DNA of 64,000 nt from Saprospiraceae bacterium (GCA_020629255.1 JAHDDR010000002.1:1-64000), one strand, 5' to 3'; positions 1 through 9,502 are shown, numbered from the stretch's first letter. Made by a program: numbers and translations. The notes: generated by a model not told the origin, from the sequence alone.

Positions 1-73
1 TTTTTATCTAAATATAAATGGAGTAAAACAACTTAAAAATAAATCGAATTTTTTATATTCGTTGAAAAAAGTA

Positions 74-2116
74 ATGAAAGAAAAAACAATATACGCTCTT
101 TTAATCGGAATTAATGATTATGCAATCAAACCTCTATACGGTTGTATCAATGATGTATTAGGCATGAAAAAATATCTGGATGAACTTCAAATAAGACAAG
201 ACGAAATTGGAAAGATAGAATATAAATTCCTTCTAGCGCCCCATACAGATTCTGCATCCAACAACATAAAAGAAATGAAAAAAGAAGGAATCGACGAAAA
301 TAATTATTCCTTGCCGACCAGAAATAATATTATTAATGCCTTCGATTTTTTTAATGACGCAACTCAAGAAGATATTTGTATATTATATTTTTCCGGACAT
401 GGTTCTTTTCAGGAAGTGGATGCTCCTTTTCAATATTTAGGAGGTACGGGGCAGTATCAAACTATTGTTGCTCATGATAGTAGGAAAGGGGAAGGGACAA
501 AAGATATCGTGGATAAAGAATTGTCCTACTTGATATGGAAAGTTAAAAAAGACAAACCCAATTTACATTTTGTAAGCATTATGGATTGTTGTTTTGCTGG
601 GACAAATACGATGGATGTAAATCAACCTATACAAAAATGGAGCAATGAAAATGAAAATAAAATTCATTATTCAAAATTTGTAGGTTTTCCTAATGATGGG
701 AATTCTAATGATTTTTATTTTATTAAAAAAAATGATGATGGAAAAATAATTAAAATAGATACGGACATCCCAAGACATATAGCACTGAGTGCTTCCCAAG
801 AAATGAAATCTTCGGAAGAAAGACAATTTCCTTCAGGAAGCCAAGGTTTGTTTACTTATGTTTTATTGGATGCCTTAAATAAAAATGTTGGAAATATTTC
901 TTATGATGATTTGGTAAAAAGGGTTGCTTTTAGATTAAAAAATAATTTTAATGCAAGCCATATCCCTAACCTTTGGAGTTCACCGAATGAAAGTAAGAAA
1001 ATAAATTTTTTAAATTTAGGAAAAATATCAGATAGCAAAGTTTATCCCATAGAAAAAAATAAAGAAAACGGAAATTGGATGTTGTTGGCAGGAGAAATTG
1101 ATTTGATAGTATCTTCAAGAGTGAATCCTACTACCATACAAGTAAAAGGGTTGGATGAAAACGATAATATCATATTTTCAGGCATAGCAAAAATAAAAGA
1201 AATTTATTCTACAGAATCCGTTTTGGAATGGGAACAGAATCCCCCAGAAGAAGAAGGGCTAAGATACAAAGGTGTTATTATAGAAATGAATGCTCCAAAA
1301 GTAGGAATGTCAATAAAAGTCGGATTGTCGAAGAAAGAAATTTTAATATTAAAAACACTATCTTTCGATATCCAATTTTACAAAATATCAGATGTTGATT
1401 CTGATTATACTATAAAGAAAGAAACCGGTTTATTCTTTTTGGTACAAGGAGGAAAGGAATTATTTAATGGAATATCAGAAATAGAAAACTTTAAAAAAGC
1501 ACTCAATGCCTTTGGTAAATGGCATGCCGTTCTGAATTTGAAACCTCATGAAAAAAATAATATTTTTAGAGAAAATATTTCGGTTATTACGAATATAATA
1601 GAAGGAGAAGAAATGGATCTTCAGACCATTCAAAAGGGGACATACCCGATAAGCCGTAATTTAGAAAACCCCAAGCAGCTTCAATTGGGATATCAACCAT
1701 TAAAAAATAATCCCAATAAAAAGGAAAGACCTTTATTACAAATTAAAATGAAAAGCAAAGTAGATCAACAATACATAACTTCCATATTATTGATGTCAGA
1801 AAAGTATGATATCCGAAATTGTTTCGAAGCGAATCGAATCTTTGGTCAAGAAGAAACCTTGATAAAATACGATAGTAAAAAATATGGCCTTGTCCATTAT
1901 CTCCCCTTTGCTTTACCCGAAAATAAAGAAGGAAACCTCGAAATTTATTATCTTAAATTTTTCATCATGAAAAAAGATAATTTTTTCGAATTAGAACATT
2001 TGCAGCAAGAAGCAATAGACAATATGCTAGTGTCGACCATGAATATCGTAACAAGATCCAAAAGAAAGAAAGCCGATTGGATGACTTTTACCATCAAAAT
2101 CGAAGTTTCCCGTTGA
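74..2116 (+). CDS. Caspase-like (C14) cysteine protease, first gene of conflict operon
   Basis: This is a caspase-fold peptidase of 680 residues when started at the ATG at 74; a TTG four codons upstream is less likely. The N-terminus has the strand typical of bacterial caspases (ALLIGINDY). The catalytic dyad is intact: His109 in YFSGHG and the second Cys (173) of DCCFAG. After the protease domain (about 1-310) comes a beta-rich region. It ends in a caspase-associated domain (about 555-680) of a kind common in Bacteroidota caspase proteins, containing RPLLQIKMKS and a SILLMSEKYDI strand. No signal peptide or membrane segment is seen, so it is probably cytoplasmic. It opens a run of five co-directional genes with a second caspase, MoxR ATPase, vWA protein and pseudocaspase. 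I infer that it is an effector or signalling protease of that system. Substrate is unknown. The fold call is strong and the role is inferred. Confidence 0.85.
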   Translation: MKEKTIYALLIGINDYAIKPLYGCINDVLGMKKYLDELQIRQDEIGKIEYKFLLAPHTDSASNNIKEMKKEGIDENNYSLPTRNNIINAFDFFNDATQEDICILYFSGHGSFQEVDAPFQYLGGTGQYQTIVAHDSRKGEGTKDIVDKELSYLIWKVKKDKPNLHFVSIMDCCFAGTNTMDVNQPIQKWSNENENKIHYSKFVGFPNDGNSNDFYFIKKNDDGKIIKIDTDIPRHIALSASQEMKSSEERQFPSGSQGLFTYVLLDALNKNVGNISYDDLVKRVAFRLKNNFNASHIPNLWSSPNESKKINFLNLGKISDSKVYPIEKNKENGNWMLLAGEIDLIVSSRVNPTTIQVKGLDENDNIIFSGIAKIKEIYSTESVLEWEQNPPEEEGLRYKGVIIEMNAPKVGMSIKVGLSKKEILILKTLSFDIQFYKISDVDSDYTIKKETGLFFLVQGGKELFNGISEIENFKKALNAFGKWHAVLNLKPHEKNNIFRENISVITNIIEGEEMDLQTIQKGTYPISRNLENPKQLQLGYQPLKNNPNKKERPLLQIKMKSKVDQQYITSILLMSEKYDIRNCFEANRIFGQEETLIKYDSKKYGLVHYLPFALPENKEGNLEIYYLKFFIMKKDNFFELEHLQQEAIDNMLVSTMNIVTRSKRKKADWMTFTIKIEVSR

Positions 2117-2175
2117 AAGAATAGTAGAATTGGAATAATTTTTTAATTTCACTTTAAAATTGCACTAAAAAACCA

Positions 2176-3951
2176 ATGGGAGATGATGAATTTGGAATAG
2201 AAGAAAAACAAGGGAATTGTTACCTTTTCATGGTAGCCATAAATGATTATTCTCAGTTTCAGCCCAAGCATGGGCAAACAAAACCTATGCCCTTATACAA
2301 TGCTGTAGGGAGTAGTATACATATCCTATACGAGCTAACTAAATATTACACCTATCAACCTCCCCATCATTTTCCTGAATTTACTGAAATAGATATTCCG
2401 GATGTAAGGAAGTATCTTGCTGAAAAATATATACATACAGACATCGATCCGACTCGTTTTGATGATCCCGCCTATAAAAATGAAATCCAACCAAAATTAC
2501 AGACCTATACTTTGTTCGATGAACAAGCAACAGTAGCTAATTTTGAACAACACTTGGATTTTTTATTCGGAATAAATGGGAAACCCTTTTTGGAAAAAGA
2601 AGATAGTTTGTTGCTTTATATCACCTGTCATGGACTTTTCAATCCTAACACTTCTGCCCTGAATTTGATGTTATACGATCAGAGTTATCTGGCCAGTCAA
2701 TTAATAGATATATTCGAACCCAAATTCATCAATGGAAAATTTAAGGAAAAAATAAAAGATGTATTGTTGGTAATGGATTGTTGTAATGCAAGAGGAATAT
2801 CATTAAGCCAAACAGGAATTGGTGATTCACACCTGACGCGAAGATTCATCGCCTCGTCCTCACATGATGGAAAAGCCATAGATAGGAGAGGGACGGAAAA
2901 AATCACGCCTTTTGCCCAATCTTTTTTATCTGCTTTAGGCCAGTATAATAATACGGATGATGAATCTTTATTCCAGAATATAAAAGAGAAATTAAAAGAT
3001 CTGGATATTTCTAATGAACAACAGACAGCTACCAATGGATATATTCCTTGCTCTTCTATAGGAGGAGATTTTTTTTCTTTGAATTTAAAAAATAATTTCT
3101 CTCCTCCTAAAAAGTTAAAAAAGCATCTAAAAGAATTAAATTATACGGTAGAAAAAAGTGAGGTAGAATTAAAAGAATCTGAAAATAAAAATATTGACAG
3201 GTTGTTGTTCTTTACTTGCTATGGTGATTCTTGGGGAACTCATAATTTTGTATATAAATTACTCTTGGATACATATAAGTTCGAACTAGAAGGTTTTTAT
3301 GAAGGGACAAGAATGAAGGGCAAATTCAAAAGAATTGTAATCCCCTTAGGAGATTATTCAGGAAGTATAGGAATAGTTCCATTGCCTTTTAATACTAAAA
3401 TCAGAGGGCAGTTACATTTTTCCAAAGAAGTAAGTGATGAAAAAGTATTCGAAAATATTTATGGGAAATTATTAGAACATAATGTAGTTCTTTTTTGTGA
3501 TTTTGATAAAAGTAGCCTAGAATATTATGAAAGACAAATAAAGGAAATCAAAACATTTATGGATGGTTTTTCAACTTTCGTCCATACTAAAGATAATACA
3601 TTAACAGATACCGTATTTGTATTATTTGTCAGATTTCAGGCCATTAAAACTCCTGTAGGTGGAATCGATTTGTTTGATGAAGATCATTTTTCGAATTTTA
3701 AGGAATTAGAATTGGGGGAAGGGAAATACAATTATTTATCTATTTCCCCAATTGGGGAAATAGAGAGAAGTGATTTGAGAGTTTGGGGGAGAAAAATTGG
3801 TTTCAGTGATACTTATGGCCAGGAATTGGGAGTGAATTCATTATTTACCAAATCACAAACACTGGAAAACACAGTCGGTATTTTGGTCGAAATATTAAAA
3901 TATGATGATGATGCTCAAATGGAATTAAACGATCTTGTTTTTGAAATTTAA
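2176..3951 (+). CDS. Second caspase-like protease fused to a degenerate P-loop (iSTAND-like) domain
   Basis: This 591-residue protein begins with a caspase-like domain. It has an N-terminal strand (LFMVAINDY), catalytic His152 in YITCHG, and catalytic Cys203 in VMDCCNARG. The C-terminal half (about 340-591) is unlike that of the first caspase. It starts with a hydrophobic strand and a P-loop-like turn (FFTCYGDSWGTHNF, about 344-357) that lacks the GK[S/T] needed to bind nucleotide, followed by alternating strands and helices including VVLFCDFD and FVLFVRF. This resembles the inactive STAND (iSTAND) modules described in bacterial conflict systems; that assignment is an inference from sequence character. 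The start is the ATG at 2176, 59 nt after the previous gene, and the stop lies 4 nt before the MoxR start. The iSTAND-like part may sense a trigger or dock partners while the caspase part cuts. Confidence 0.75.
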   Translation: MGDDEFGIEEKQGNCYLFMVAINDYSQFQPKHGQTKPMPLYNAVGSSIHILYELTKYYTYQPPHHFPEFTEIDIPDVRKYLAEKYIHTDIDPTRFDDPAYKNEIQPKLQTYTLFDEQATVANFEQHLDFLFGINGKPFLEKEDSLLLYITCHGLFNPNTSALNLMLYDQSYLASQLIDIFEPKFINGKFKEKIKDVLLVMDCCNARGISLSQTGIGDSHLTRRFIASSSHDGKAIDRRGTEKITPFAQSFLSALGQYNNTDDESLFQNIKEKLKDLDISNEQQTATNGYIPCSSIGGDFFSLNLKNNFSPPKKLKKHLKELNYTVEKSEVELKESENKNIDRLLFFTCYGDSWGTHNFVYKLLLDTYKFELEGFYEGTRMKGKFKRIVIPLGDYSGSIGIVPLPFNTKIRGQLHFSKEVSDEKVFENIYGKLLEHNVVLFCDFDKSSLEYYERQIKEIKTFMDGFSTFVHTKDNTLTDTVFVLFVRFQAIKTPVGGIDLFDEDHFSNFKELELGEGKYNYLSISPIGEIERSDLRVWGRKIGFSDTYGQELGVNSLFTKSQTLENTVGILVEILKYDDDAQMELNDLVFEI

Positions 3952-3955
3952 TGTT

Positions 3956-5023
3956 ATGAATAAAAAATACAAACCCTATTATAAGGAAAATGGAAAATTA
4001 ATTTCCAAATTCAGGAAAAATGAAAATGATGACACCCTAGTACCCAAAGTAGGGAAGGCACCTTATGTCGCCTCCGATGAAATGGTGGAAATAGTCAGAT
4101 TAGCACAAATACTGAATCGACCCATTTTAATAAAAGGTGAACCGGGGTGTGGAAAAACCATGCTCGCAAAATCCATTGCCATGGAATGGTATGCCCAAGA
4201 ATCTGATGATGAAGAAAAACAAAAAGAAGCATGGAATACCTATAAAAATTATTTTTTCGAATGGCATATTAAATCGACTTCTAAGGTTTCTGATGGGATT
4301 TATGAAGTAGATCATGTAAAAAGATTATACGATGCCAACCGAGAAAACCGAAGCCTTAAACCCATAGATGAATATATCAACAAAGGACCTATGGCATTGG
4401 CGTTGGATAAATCCACTGAAGATAATCCAACCATTTTATTAATTGATGAAATTGATAAGGCAGACATAGATTTTCCTAACGACTTATTACTAGAGTTGGA
4501 TGAAAGCCGTTATGAAATTCCAACAGAAAATGATGAGGGTGAGGTTGTTCAGAAACCCGTTGAAGCGAAACATCCCCCATTGGTTGTTATTACCAGTAAT
4601 GATGAAAGGGAATTGCCCGCCGCTTTTTTAAGAAGGTGTTTGTTTCTATGGGTCGAGTTTCCAAAACCAGAAGTTTTAGGACAAATTATCCAGGCTCATA
4701 TGCCAAAATTTCATAAAGAGCATACAGACTTTGTAAAGAAAGCAATTTCTGTATTTAATAAAGTAAAGGAAAACATCAAAACACAAACCAATGAAGAAAA
4801 AAATATTTCTACGTCAGAATTAATACAATGGCTGCAATGCTTTGAATGGCTCAATGATTCTACAGACAAATTTAAAGGAAATACGGATAAATTAATTGAT
4901 CACATTTATGGTGAAAGTGGAGAACTGAGATATTATTCTACCTTATTTAAAACATATGTTTCTTATAAAAAACGCATTGAATTAAGTAAAATAAAAAAGG
5001 ATGAGGGAAAAAAATCATCCTAG
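3956..5023 (+). CDS. MoxR-family AAA+ ATPase
   Basis: This is a single-domain AAA+ ATPase of 355 residues. It has a complete Walker A (GEPGCGKT, 61-68), Walker B (LLIDEID, about 162-167), a sensor-1 strand with TSND (213-216), and paired arginines (RR, 227-228) at the arginine-finger position (FLRRCLFLWVEF). Helix-rich C-terminal residues follow. MoxR ATPases typically work with vWA proteins to remodel or activate partners, and a vWA gene overlaps the 3' end here by 23 nt, suggesting translational coupling. I chose the ATG at 3956, just 4 nt after the caspase stop, rather than an upstream TTG inside that gene. In the ternary conflict systems this ATPase is thought to gate effector activation. 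All catalytic residues look intact, so it should hydrolyse ATP. Confidence 0.88.
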   Translation: MNKKYKPYYKENGKLISKFRKNENDDTLVPKVGKAPYVASDEMVEIVRLAQILNRPILIKGEPGCGKTMLAKSIAMEWYAQESDDEEKQKEAWNTYKNYFFEWHIKSTSKVSDGIYEVDHVKRLYDANRENRSLKPIDEYINKGPMALALDKSTEDNPTILLIDEIDKADIDFPNDLLLELDESRYEIPTENDEGEVVQKPVEAKHPPLVVITSNDERELPAAFLRRCLFLWVEFPKPEVLGQIIQAHMPKFHKEHTDFVKKAISVFNKVKENIKTQTNEEKNISTSELIQWLQCFEWLNDSTDKFKGNTDKLIDHIYGESGELRYYSTLFKTYVSYKKRIELSKIKKDEGKKSS

Positions 5024-6197
5024 GCATATTATCTTTCCCCATTGGGTACAATGGATGAAGTCAAGAATGGGCTATGATGTCGATTTGGATACATACAAGT
5101 TATTTATCAAAGCTATTCTTGATGGCTCCATACCTACCCATAATTTTGATGCATTTGTCCGACATTGTAAATATATGTTTTTACAACAAAATAATCATGC
5201 TGGAAAATTTTCTTTTTTATTGGAAGATATGTTGGAAGAAGAATTCAATCAATTGATAAAATTGTTGGAAATAGAAAATGATGCACCCTTCAACAAAATG
5301 CAAAACGGAGAAAAAAAAGTTCCTTTGGTTGATTCCGGAAAATCAAATAAAAGAAAAAACAAGAATAAAGATTCTGAAAAAAGAAAGCAAGAAAAAGATG
5401 ATTTGAAATTCACAACAGAATTAATTGATGTCGAAACAGAAGAAATTGTTCCTAAATATATCGAGCTAAATCAGATACTTCCTTATATCGACGAAACCAT
5501 AGAAATTGAAGAAGAAAATTTTGTTTATTCGGATGAATATTTTCCGGTGTCCAGAAAACATATGGTGAAGAATTGGAGATATGTTCGGGAAAAAGAACAA
5601 TATGGTTATTCAGATTTAATTGACGTAAAAGCTACTGTAAAGGAAATTGCAAAAATTAATTTTTTTCTGAAACCCATCTTCCAAAAAGGAAAAAGAAATA
5701 AATCCCAATTACTAACAATTTTTGCAGATGTACGAGGAAGCATGTTGGCCTTTGAAAAATGGATAGAACGATTTGTGGAAACGGCTAAAGCAGGGGGTGG
5801 TTTGAAAGGCACAAAAGCCTATTATTTTCAAAATGTTCCTGATGAATATGTTTACGAAAAAATACATATTTCGGAACCAAGGAAATTCCAAGAAGTATTA
5901 GAACAAAAAAAGAATAAAAATTCGGTGGCGGTAGTGATTAGCGATGCGGGAGCAGTAAAAGGCAGGGCATCAGAAGACAAAATAAAATCAGTATTGCGAT
6001 TTTGGAATCAGTTGAATCAACATTATGCTTATGTGGTTTGGCTTAATCCTATGCCTATCCATCGATGGAAAAATACATCCTGTGCAATTATTGCAGAAAA
6101 CATAGAAAGAATGTATCCCTTGATGGACATCGAAATTACCTATTTGCAAAGCGTAATAAAATCATTAATCAATCGGAAAAATGTGGATCTTAGATGA
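5001..6197 (+). CDS. vWA-domain protein partnered with MoxR
   Basis: This 398-residue protein has an N-terminal helical region (about 1-110), a lysine-rich low-complexity linker (about 112-135), and a C-terminal von Willebrand A domain (about 235-398). The MIDAS site reads DVRGSM (about 242-247), so Asp and the second Ser are kept but the middle Ser of DxSxS is Arg. A central strand (VAVVISDAG) and a late strand (AYVVWLNPMP) complete the Rossmann-like fold. The ATG at 5001 lies inside the 3' end of the MoxR gene and gives a 23-nt overlap. The stop overlaps the next start by 4 nt (ATGA). Such vWA proteins bridge MoxR ATPases to their targets in MoxR-vWA ternary systems. The altered MIDAS may weaken metal dependence. 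The fold call is fairly sure and the role is inferred from context. Confidence 0.8.
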   Translation: MREKNHPRHIIFPHWVQWMKSRMGYDVDLDTYKLFIKAILDGSIPTHNFDAFVRHCKYMFLQQNNHAGKFSFLLEDMLEEEFNQLIKLLEIENDAPFNKMQNGEKKVPLVDSGKSNKRKNKNKDSEKRKQEKDDLKFTTELIDVETEEIVPKYIELNQILPYIDETIEIEEENFVYSDEYFPVSRKHMVKNWRYVREKEQYGYSDLIDVKATVKEIAKINFFLKPIFQKGKRNKSQLLTIFADVRGSMLAFEKWIERFVETAKAGGGLKGTKAYYFQNVPDEYVYEKIHISEPRKFQEVLEQKKNKNSVAVVISDAGAVKGRASEDKIKSVLRFWNQLNQHYAYVVWLNPMPIHRWKNTSCAIIAENIERMYPLMDIEITYLQSVIKSLINRKNVDLR

Positions 6198-9100
6198 GTC
6201 GAAGTGATTTAAATATCAATTACTCGAATTTAGGTTTTGCCAATAAGAACCGTCTAAGAAAATTCATCAAAGAATTTACCCAAACTTATTTTGATGAATA
6301 TACAATAGGCCATTTAGTTATGGCCGCATATGCTTCTATCCCTACTTTTATTTATCCCGATTTGTTATACAAATTCCATGCAAATTTTGGAATGTATCAA
6401 TGGGGAGGCAAAAAATATAAAATTCATTTGGTAGCCATTTCAGATGTAATCCAATCCTCTTTTTTGAAAGATGTGGGTTATAATCTATTTGTGATGGACC
6501 CCGAAATAAAAAAAGTATTATCCGAATGGTTGTCGAATGAATTAAAAGCCGGAAACGAAAAAAAATTATATTCATTTGAAACCATTGCCCAGTTCGTAAA
6601 ATCTGATTTGAAATATCAAAGTGCAGACATTGAATTTTGGGGAGGTGATGCTTTTGTGCAAGCCCAAGAATTTGGAGCCAATAAAATCGTGGACACGAAT
6701 ACGGCCTTTAAAAAAATTGTTCGACAAATTCAATTAGCAGATGCTCCGATGGAACAATTGGTTGCATCGAATAAATTAAAAGAAATTCTTGCCCAAGAAA
6801 ATATTACGACCGATCTTTCTCAATTTTATTTGGATACGGAAACAGAAGAAAGTATCGAATTATTAATTACGGAAACCATACAGAAAAAGGCAAATGCTAG
6901 AGTGCCCAAAACTCTTGTAAAAGGAATTTTTATTGCAGTAGATGATCAAAATTTGGGATCTAATATTGCCGAACAGGTTCCAACTAAATTTGCTCCCTCA
7001 GGGTTTAACCCCTTAGGAAATAGCTTCAAGGCAAGGCAATTAATGAAAGCCATTGAAGGAGATGAAATTCTAAATCATAAAAATTATTTTGAGTTTAAAG
7101 AGTTTTTTAATAAGACTGCATCAGATAGGAAAATTTTACAAGAATTAGATGCATGGCAAGATTTAGAAGAGGACGACGTGGCGGTTTTTTATTTTTCAGG
7201 AAAAGTAGAACCCAATTCGTTAGAAAATAATACAGGAGAATTAATGGTGTTGTCTTTGCCTGAATTATCAATAAATATTCAACAAATTCCTGATGGAAAA
7301 ATATTATTATCTCAAGGTCTTGTAGAACAAAAAATATATGAAATCATAAAAAATAAGAAGATTCATATTGTTATGATTTATGATTTCGATTATAGTGATT
7401 ATAATACAGAACCAAGAATATTTAATGTAAATGAAAAATCATTAAGAAATGATTCGGAAATGGAAGGTTCTGCTGTTGTTTTTTATTTGGGAACTCATAA
7501 TAATGACATTAAGCGGCAAGGAGGACTTACGGGTGTATTAGAGAAAATATTTTTACAAGGGGGCTTGTCGAAAACATATAAAGATCTTGGATTCGAAATT
7601 AAAAATGAAATTAATAAATCCAATAAAGGAACAAATAATATAGCGTTAGAGCCCATTCTCGCATTTCCGAAAAATACAGAACATTTTCGTTTTCTAAACA
7701 ATAAAACCAGCCAGTTCGATCATTTAGAATTATTTTTTAATGAAAAAAGAAAAGGTTGGTATTTGAATGCGGGATCGAATTTAGGACTTAATCCTTCCCT
7801 GGGTTTTATGCACACCTTAATCGAAGTGGAATTGCCGGAAGGAAACCAGCTGATTCCTTTAAAACGAATTGGAACCAAAAATTCTTTTTTTTCCGATTTT
7901 AATTATGAAGGATCTGGAAAGAAATTCAAAGCAAAACTTATTCAAAACAGCTTGAATAAAGTTCGATTTTATTTAGATAAATCCTTAGGAAGAAAAGAAC
8001 GGAATGAATTGGAAGATGCACTTCGTGAAAATCAAATTCAACTGATAGAATTATCAAATAATAAATTTGAAACCCATTATATAATTGCTCAAAATGAAGA
8101 ATTTGGATATTTTGCTTATGATCCTTTACTAGGAGAAAGTACGCCGATGGTTCATCTGGAAAATAATTTTTCCCAATTCTTGATTTATTTGGAATACCTC
8201 GCCCAATGGGAAGGCTTGATTCGATATTCCAACCTCAATTCAAAATATAATTATGCTGAAATTTCATATTCTCTTCAATTAACTTTAGATACTGAGTATG
8301 AATTTTATAATCCGGAATATTTCAACATTACCATACAGAATTATTATGATGAAGAATTTATTATTACAATAGAGGTAAGGTCGAAAAATAGAAATGGCGA
8401 ATATGTTTCCGAAACGATAACCCATCGGCAAAAAGGATTTACATTGCCAGAGTTGGATGTGATTCTACATACATCATACCAAGATTTACATTTAACGCCA
8501 TTTTTGTTGGATAATAATATGGCGATCCAAATGTTGCAAGCCGTACCATCCGAAAATCAGCCCGTGCCAGAAAATGATTTTTCGTATGATTTATATCCTT
8601 ATAGTTTTGATTTGTTCAATCAAAGAATGGGAGACAATAATTCTTTTTATTTAAAATTATTTCTGACCGACAAAGCCGTTAATTTCAAGCCCTTCGAGCA
8701 AGAAGGAGTTCAAGAAGGTGTAATTTCAAAAGGGTTGGATTTTTACAGGGGTGAAGAATTTAATTTCCAAAATGCCAATTGGATTTCTTTTACCTTGCCT
8801 ATCCAAATCAAATATGAATTAATGGATGAGTTGCCGGATGACGGAATAGATAGTATTCCTATAGAAAATAATCCTAATTTTACATCAAGCGATGTAAGTA
8901 AAGGAGTAGATGTTAATTTTGAGAAATTAGAGACTCAAGAAGAGTTTGAAAATAAATTAAGTGAAATTTATGGGTCTCTTGAACATTTCGAACTAAAGAA
9001 TGCGTCTTCTCATATGAGAACATTGTTATTGTCTCTAAATTATTCTGATGAAAATGAAATTTGGAAAACATATAATAATCTTGATCGGGAAATCAGTATA

Positions 9101-9502
9101 ATTGATAATTTGCAAGAAGAGGGGAGGATGAACACAAAGGAATATATGAAAGCTTTTTTTGATTTTGAGAAAGAAATAAAGAATCTATTGGATGAAGTGA
9201 AAAAAGAAGATGTTCTTGATTTAGAAAACGAAACAAAAGCAACTTATTTTGCCGAAATAAGAAAACTCCTTGCCGAAAATAAAATGAAGGAACTATTTAA
9301 TGAGTTAGAAAAAATAGCAAAGAGTAATAGTTCATATGGAAACCAACTCATTTTATTACAGTCCCGATACAATAGCCTTCAAAAAAGTATTTTGAATTAT
9401 ACCATTTCTACTGAGCAATCTAATATTTCTATGAATCAAATTAGAGCAGCTATTTTATCTCTTATCAACGATCTAGAAAACGACAAAGACATCCAATTTT
9501 AA
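6194..9502 (+). CDS. Large pseudocaspase protein with N-terminal VMAP-like region and C-terminal EAD11-like domain
   Basis: This 1102-residue protein has several parts. Residues about 1-235 are a helix-rich region of unknown family, in the position held by vWA-MoxR-associated proteins (VMAPs). Residues about 242-500 follow the caspase fold but lack the catalytic dyad: YFSGK (Lys337 where the active proteins have His) and IYDFDYSD (Asp399 in place of Cys). Next come beta-rich segments laid out like those of the first caspase in the operon, suggesting descent from such a protein. The end (about 1018-1102) matches the style of effector-associated domain 11, with helices carrying AEIRKLLAENKMKELFNELE, LILLQSRYN and MNQIRAAILSLINDLE; a similar helical unit may precede it (about 925-1010). 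The ATG overlaps the vWA stop (ATGA). I infer a scaffold or decoy that recruits effectors and activates the live caspases. Its stop overlaps the convergent TraB gene by 4 nt. Confidence 0.78.
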   Translation: MSRSDLNINYSNLGFANKNRLRKFIKEFTQTYFDEYTIGHLVMAAYASIPTFIYPDLLYKFHANFGMYQWGGKKYKIHLVAISDVIQSSFLKDVGYNLFVMDPEIKKVLSEWLSNELKAGNEKKLYSFETIAQFVKSDLKYQSADIEFWGGDAFVQAQEFGANKIVDTNTAFKKIVRQIQLADAPMEQLVASNKLKEILAQENITTDLSQFYLDTETEESIELLITETIQKKANARVPKTLVKGIFIAVDDQNLGSNIAEQVPTKFAPSGFNPLGNSFKARQLMKAIEGDEILNHKNYFEFKEFFNKTASDRKILQELDAWQDLEEDDVAVFYFSGKVEPNSLENNTGELMVLSLPELSINIQQIPDGKILLSQGLVEQKIYEIIKNKKIHIVMIYDFDYSDYNTEPRIFNVNEKSLRNDSEMEGSAVVFYLGTHNNDIKRQGGLTGVLEKIFLQGGLSKTYKDLGFEIKNEINKSNKGTNNIALEPILAFPKNTEHFRFLNNKTSQFDHLELFFNEKRKGWYLNAGSNLGLNPSLGFMHTLIEVELPEGNQLIPLKRIGTKNSFFSDFNYEGSGKKFKAKLIQNSLNKVRFYLDKSLGRKERNELEDALRENQIQLIELSNNKFETHYIIAQNEEFGYFAYDPLLGESTPMVHLENNFSQFLIYLEYLAQWEGLIRYSNLNSKYNYAEISYSLQLTLDTEYEFYNPEYFNITIQNYYDEEFIITIEVRSKNRNGEYVSETITHRQKGFTLPELDVILHTSYQDLHLTPFLLDNNMAIQMLQAVPSENQPVPENDFSYDLYPYSFDLFNQRMGDNNSFYLKLFLTDKAVNFKPFEQEGVQEGVISKGLDFYRGEEFNFQNANWISFTLPIQIKYELMDELPDDGIDSIPIENNPNFTSSDVSKGVDVNFEKLETQEEFENKLSEIYGSLEHFELKNASSHMRTLLLSLNYSDENEIWKTYNNLDREISIIDNLQEEGRMNTKEYMKAFFDFEKEIKNLLDEVKKEDVLDLENETKATYFAEIRKLLAENKMKELFNELEKIAKSNSSYGNQLILLQSRYNSLQKSILNYTISTEQSNISMNQIRAAILSLINDLENDKDIQF

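Noticed and set aside
4127-4315. Minus-strand open frame inside the MoxR gene
   Set aside because: It is the antisense shadow of the Walker A region and has no family features or promoter.
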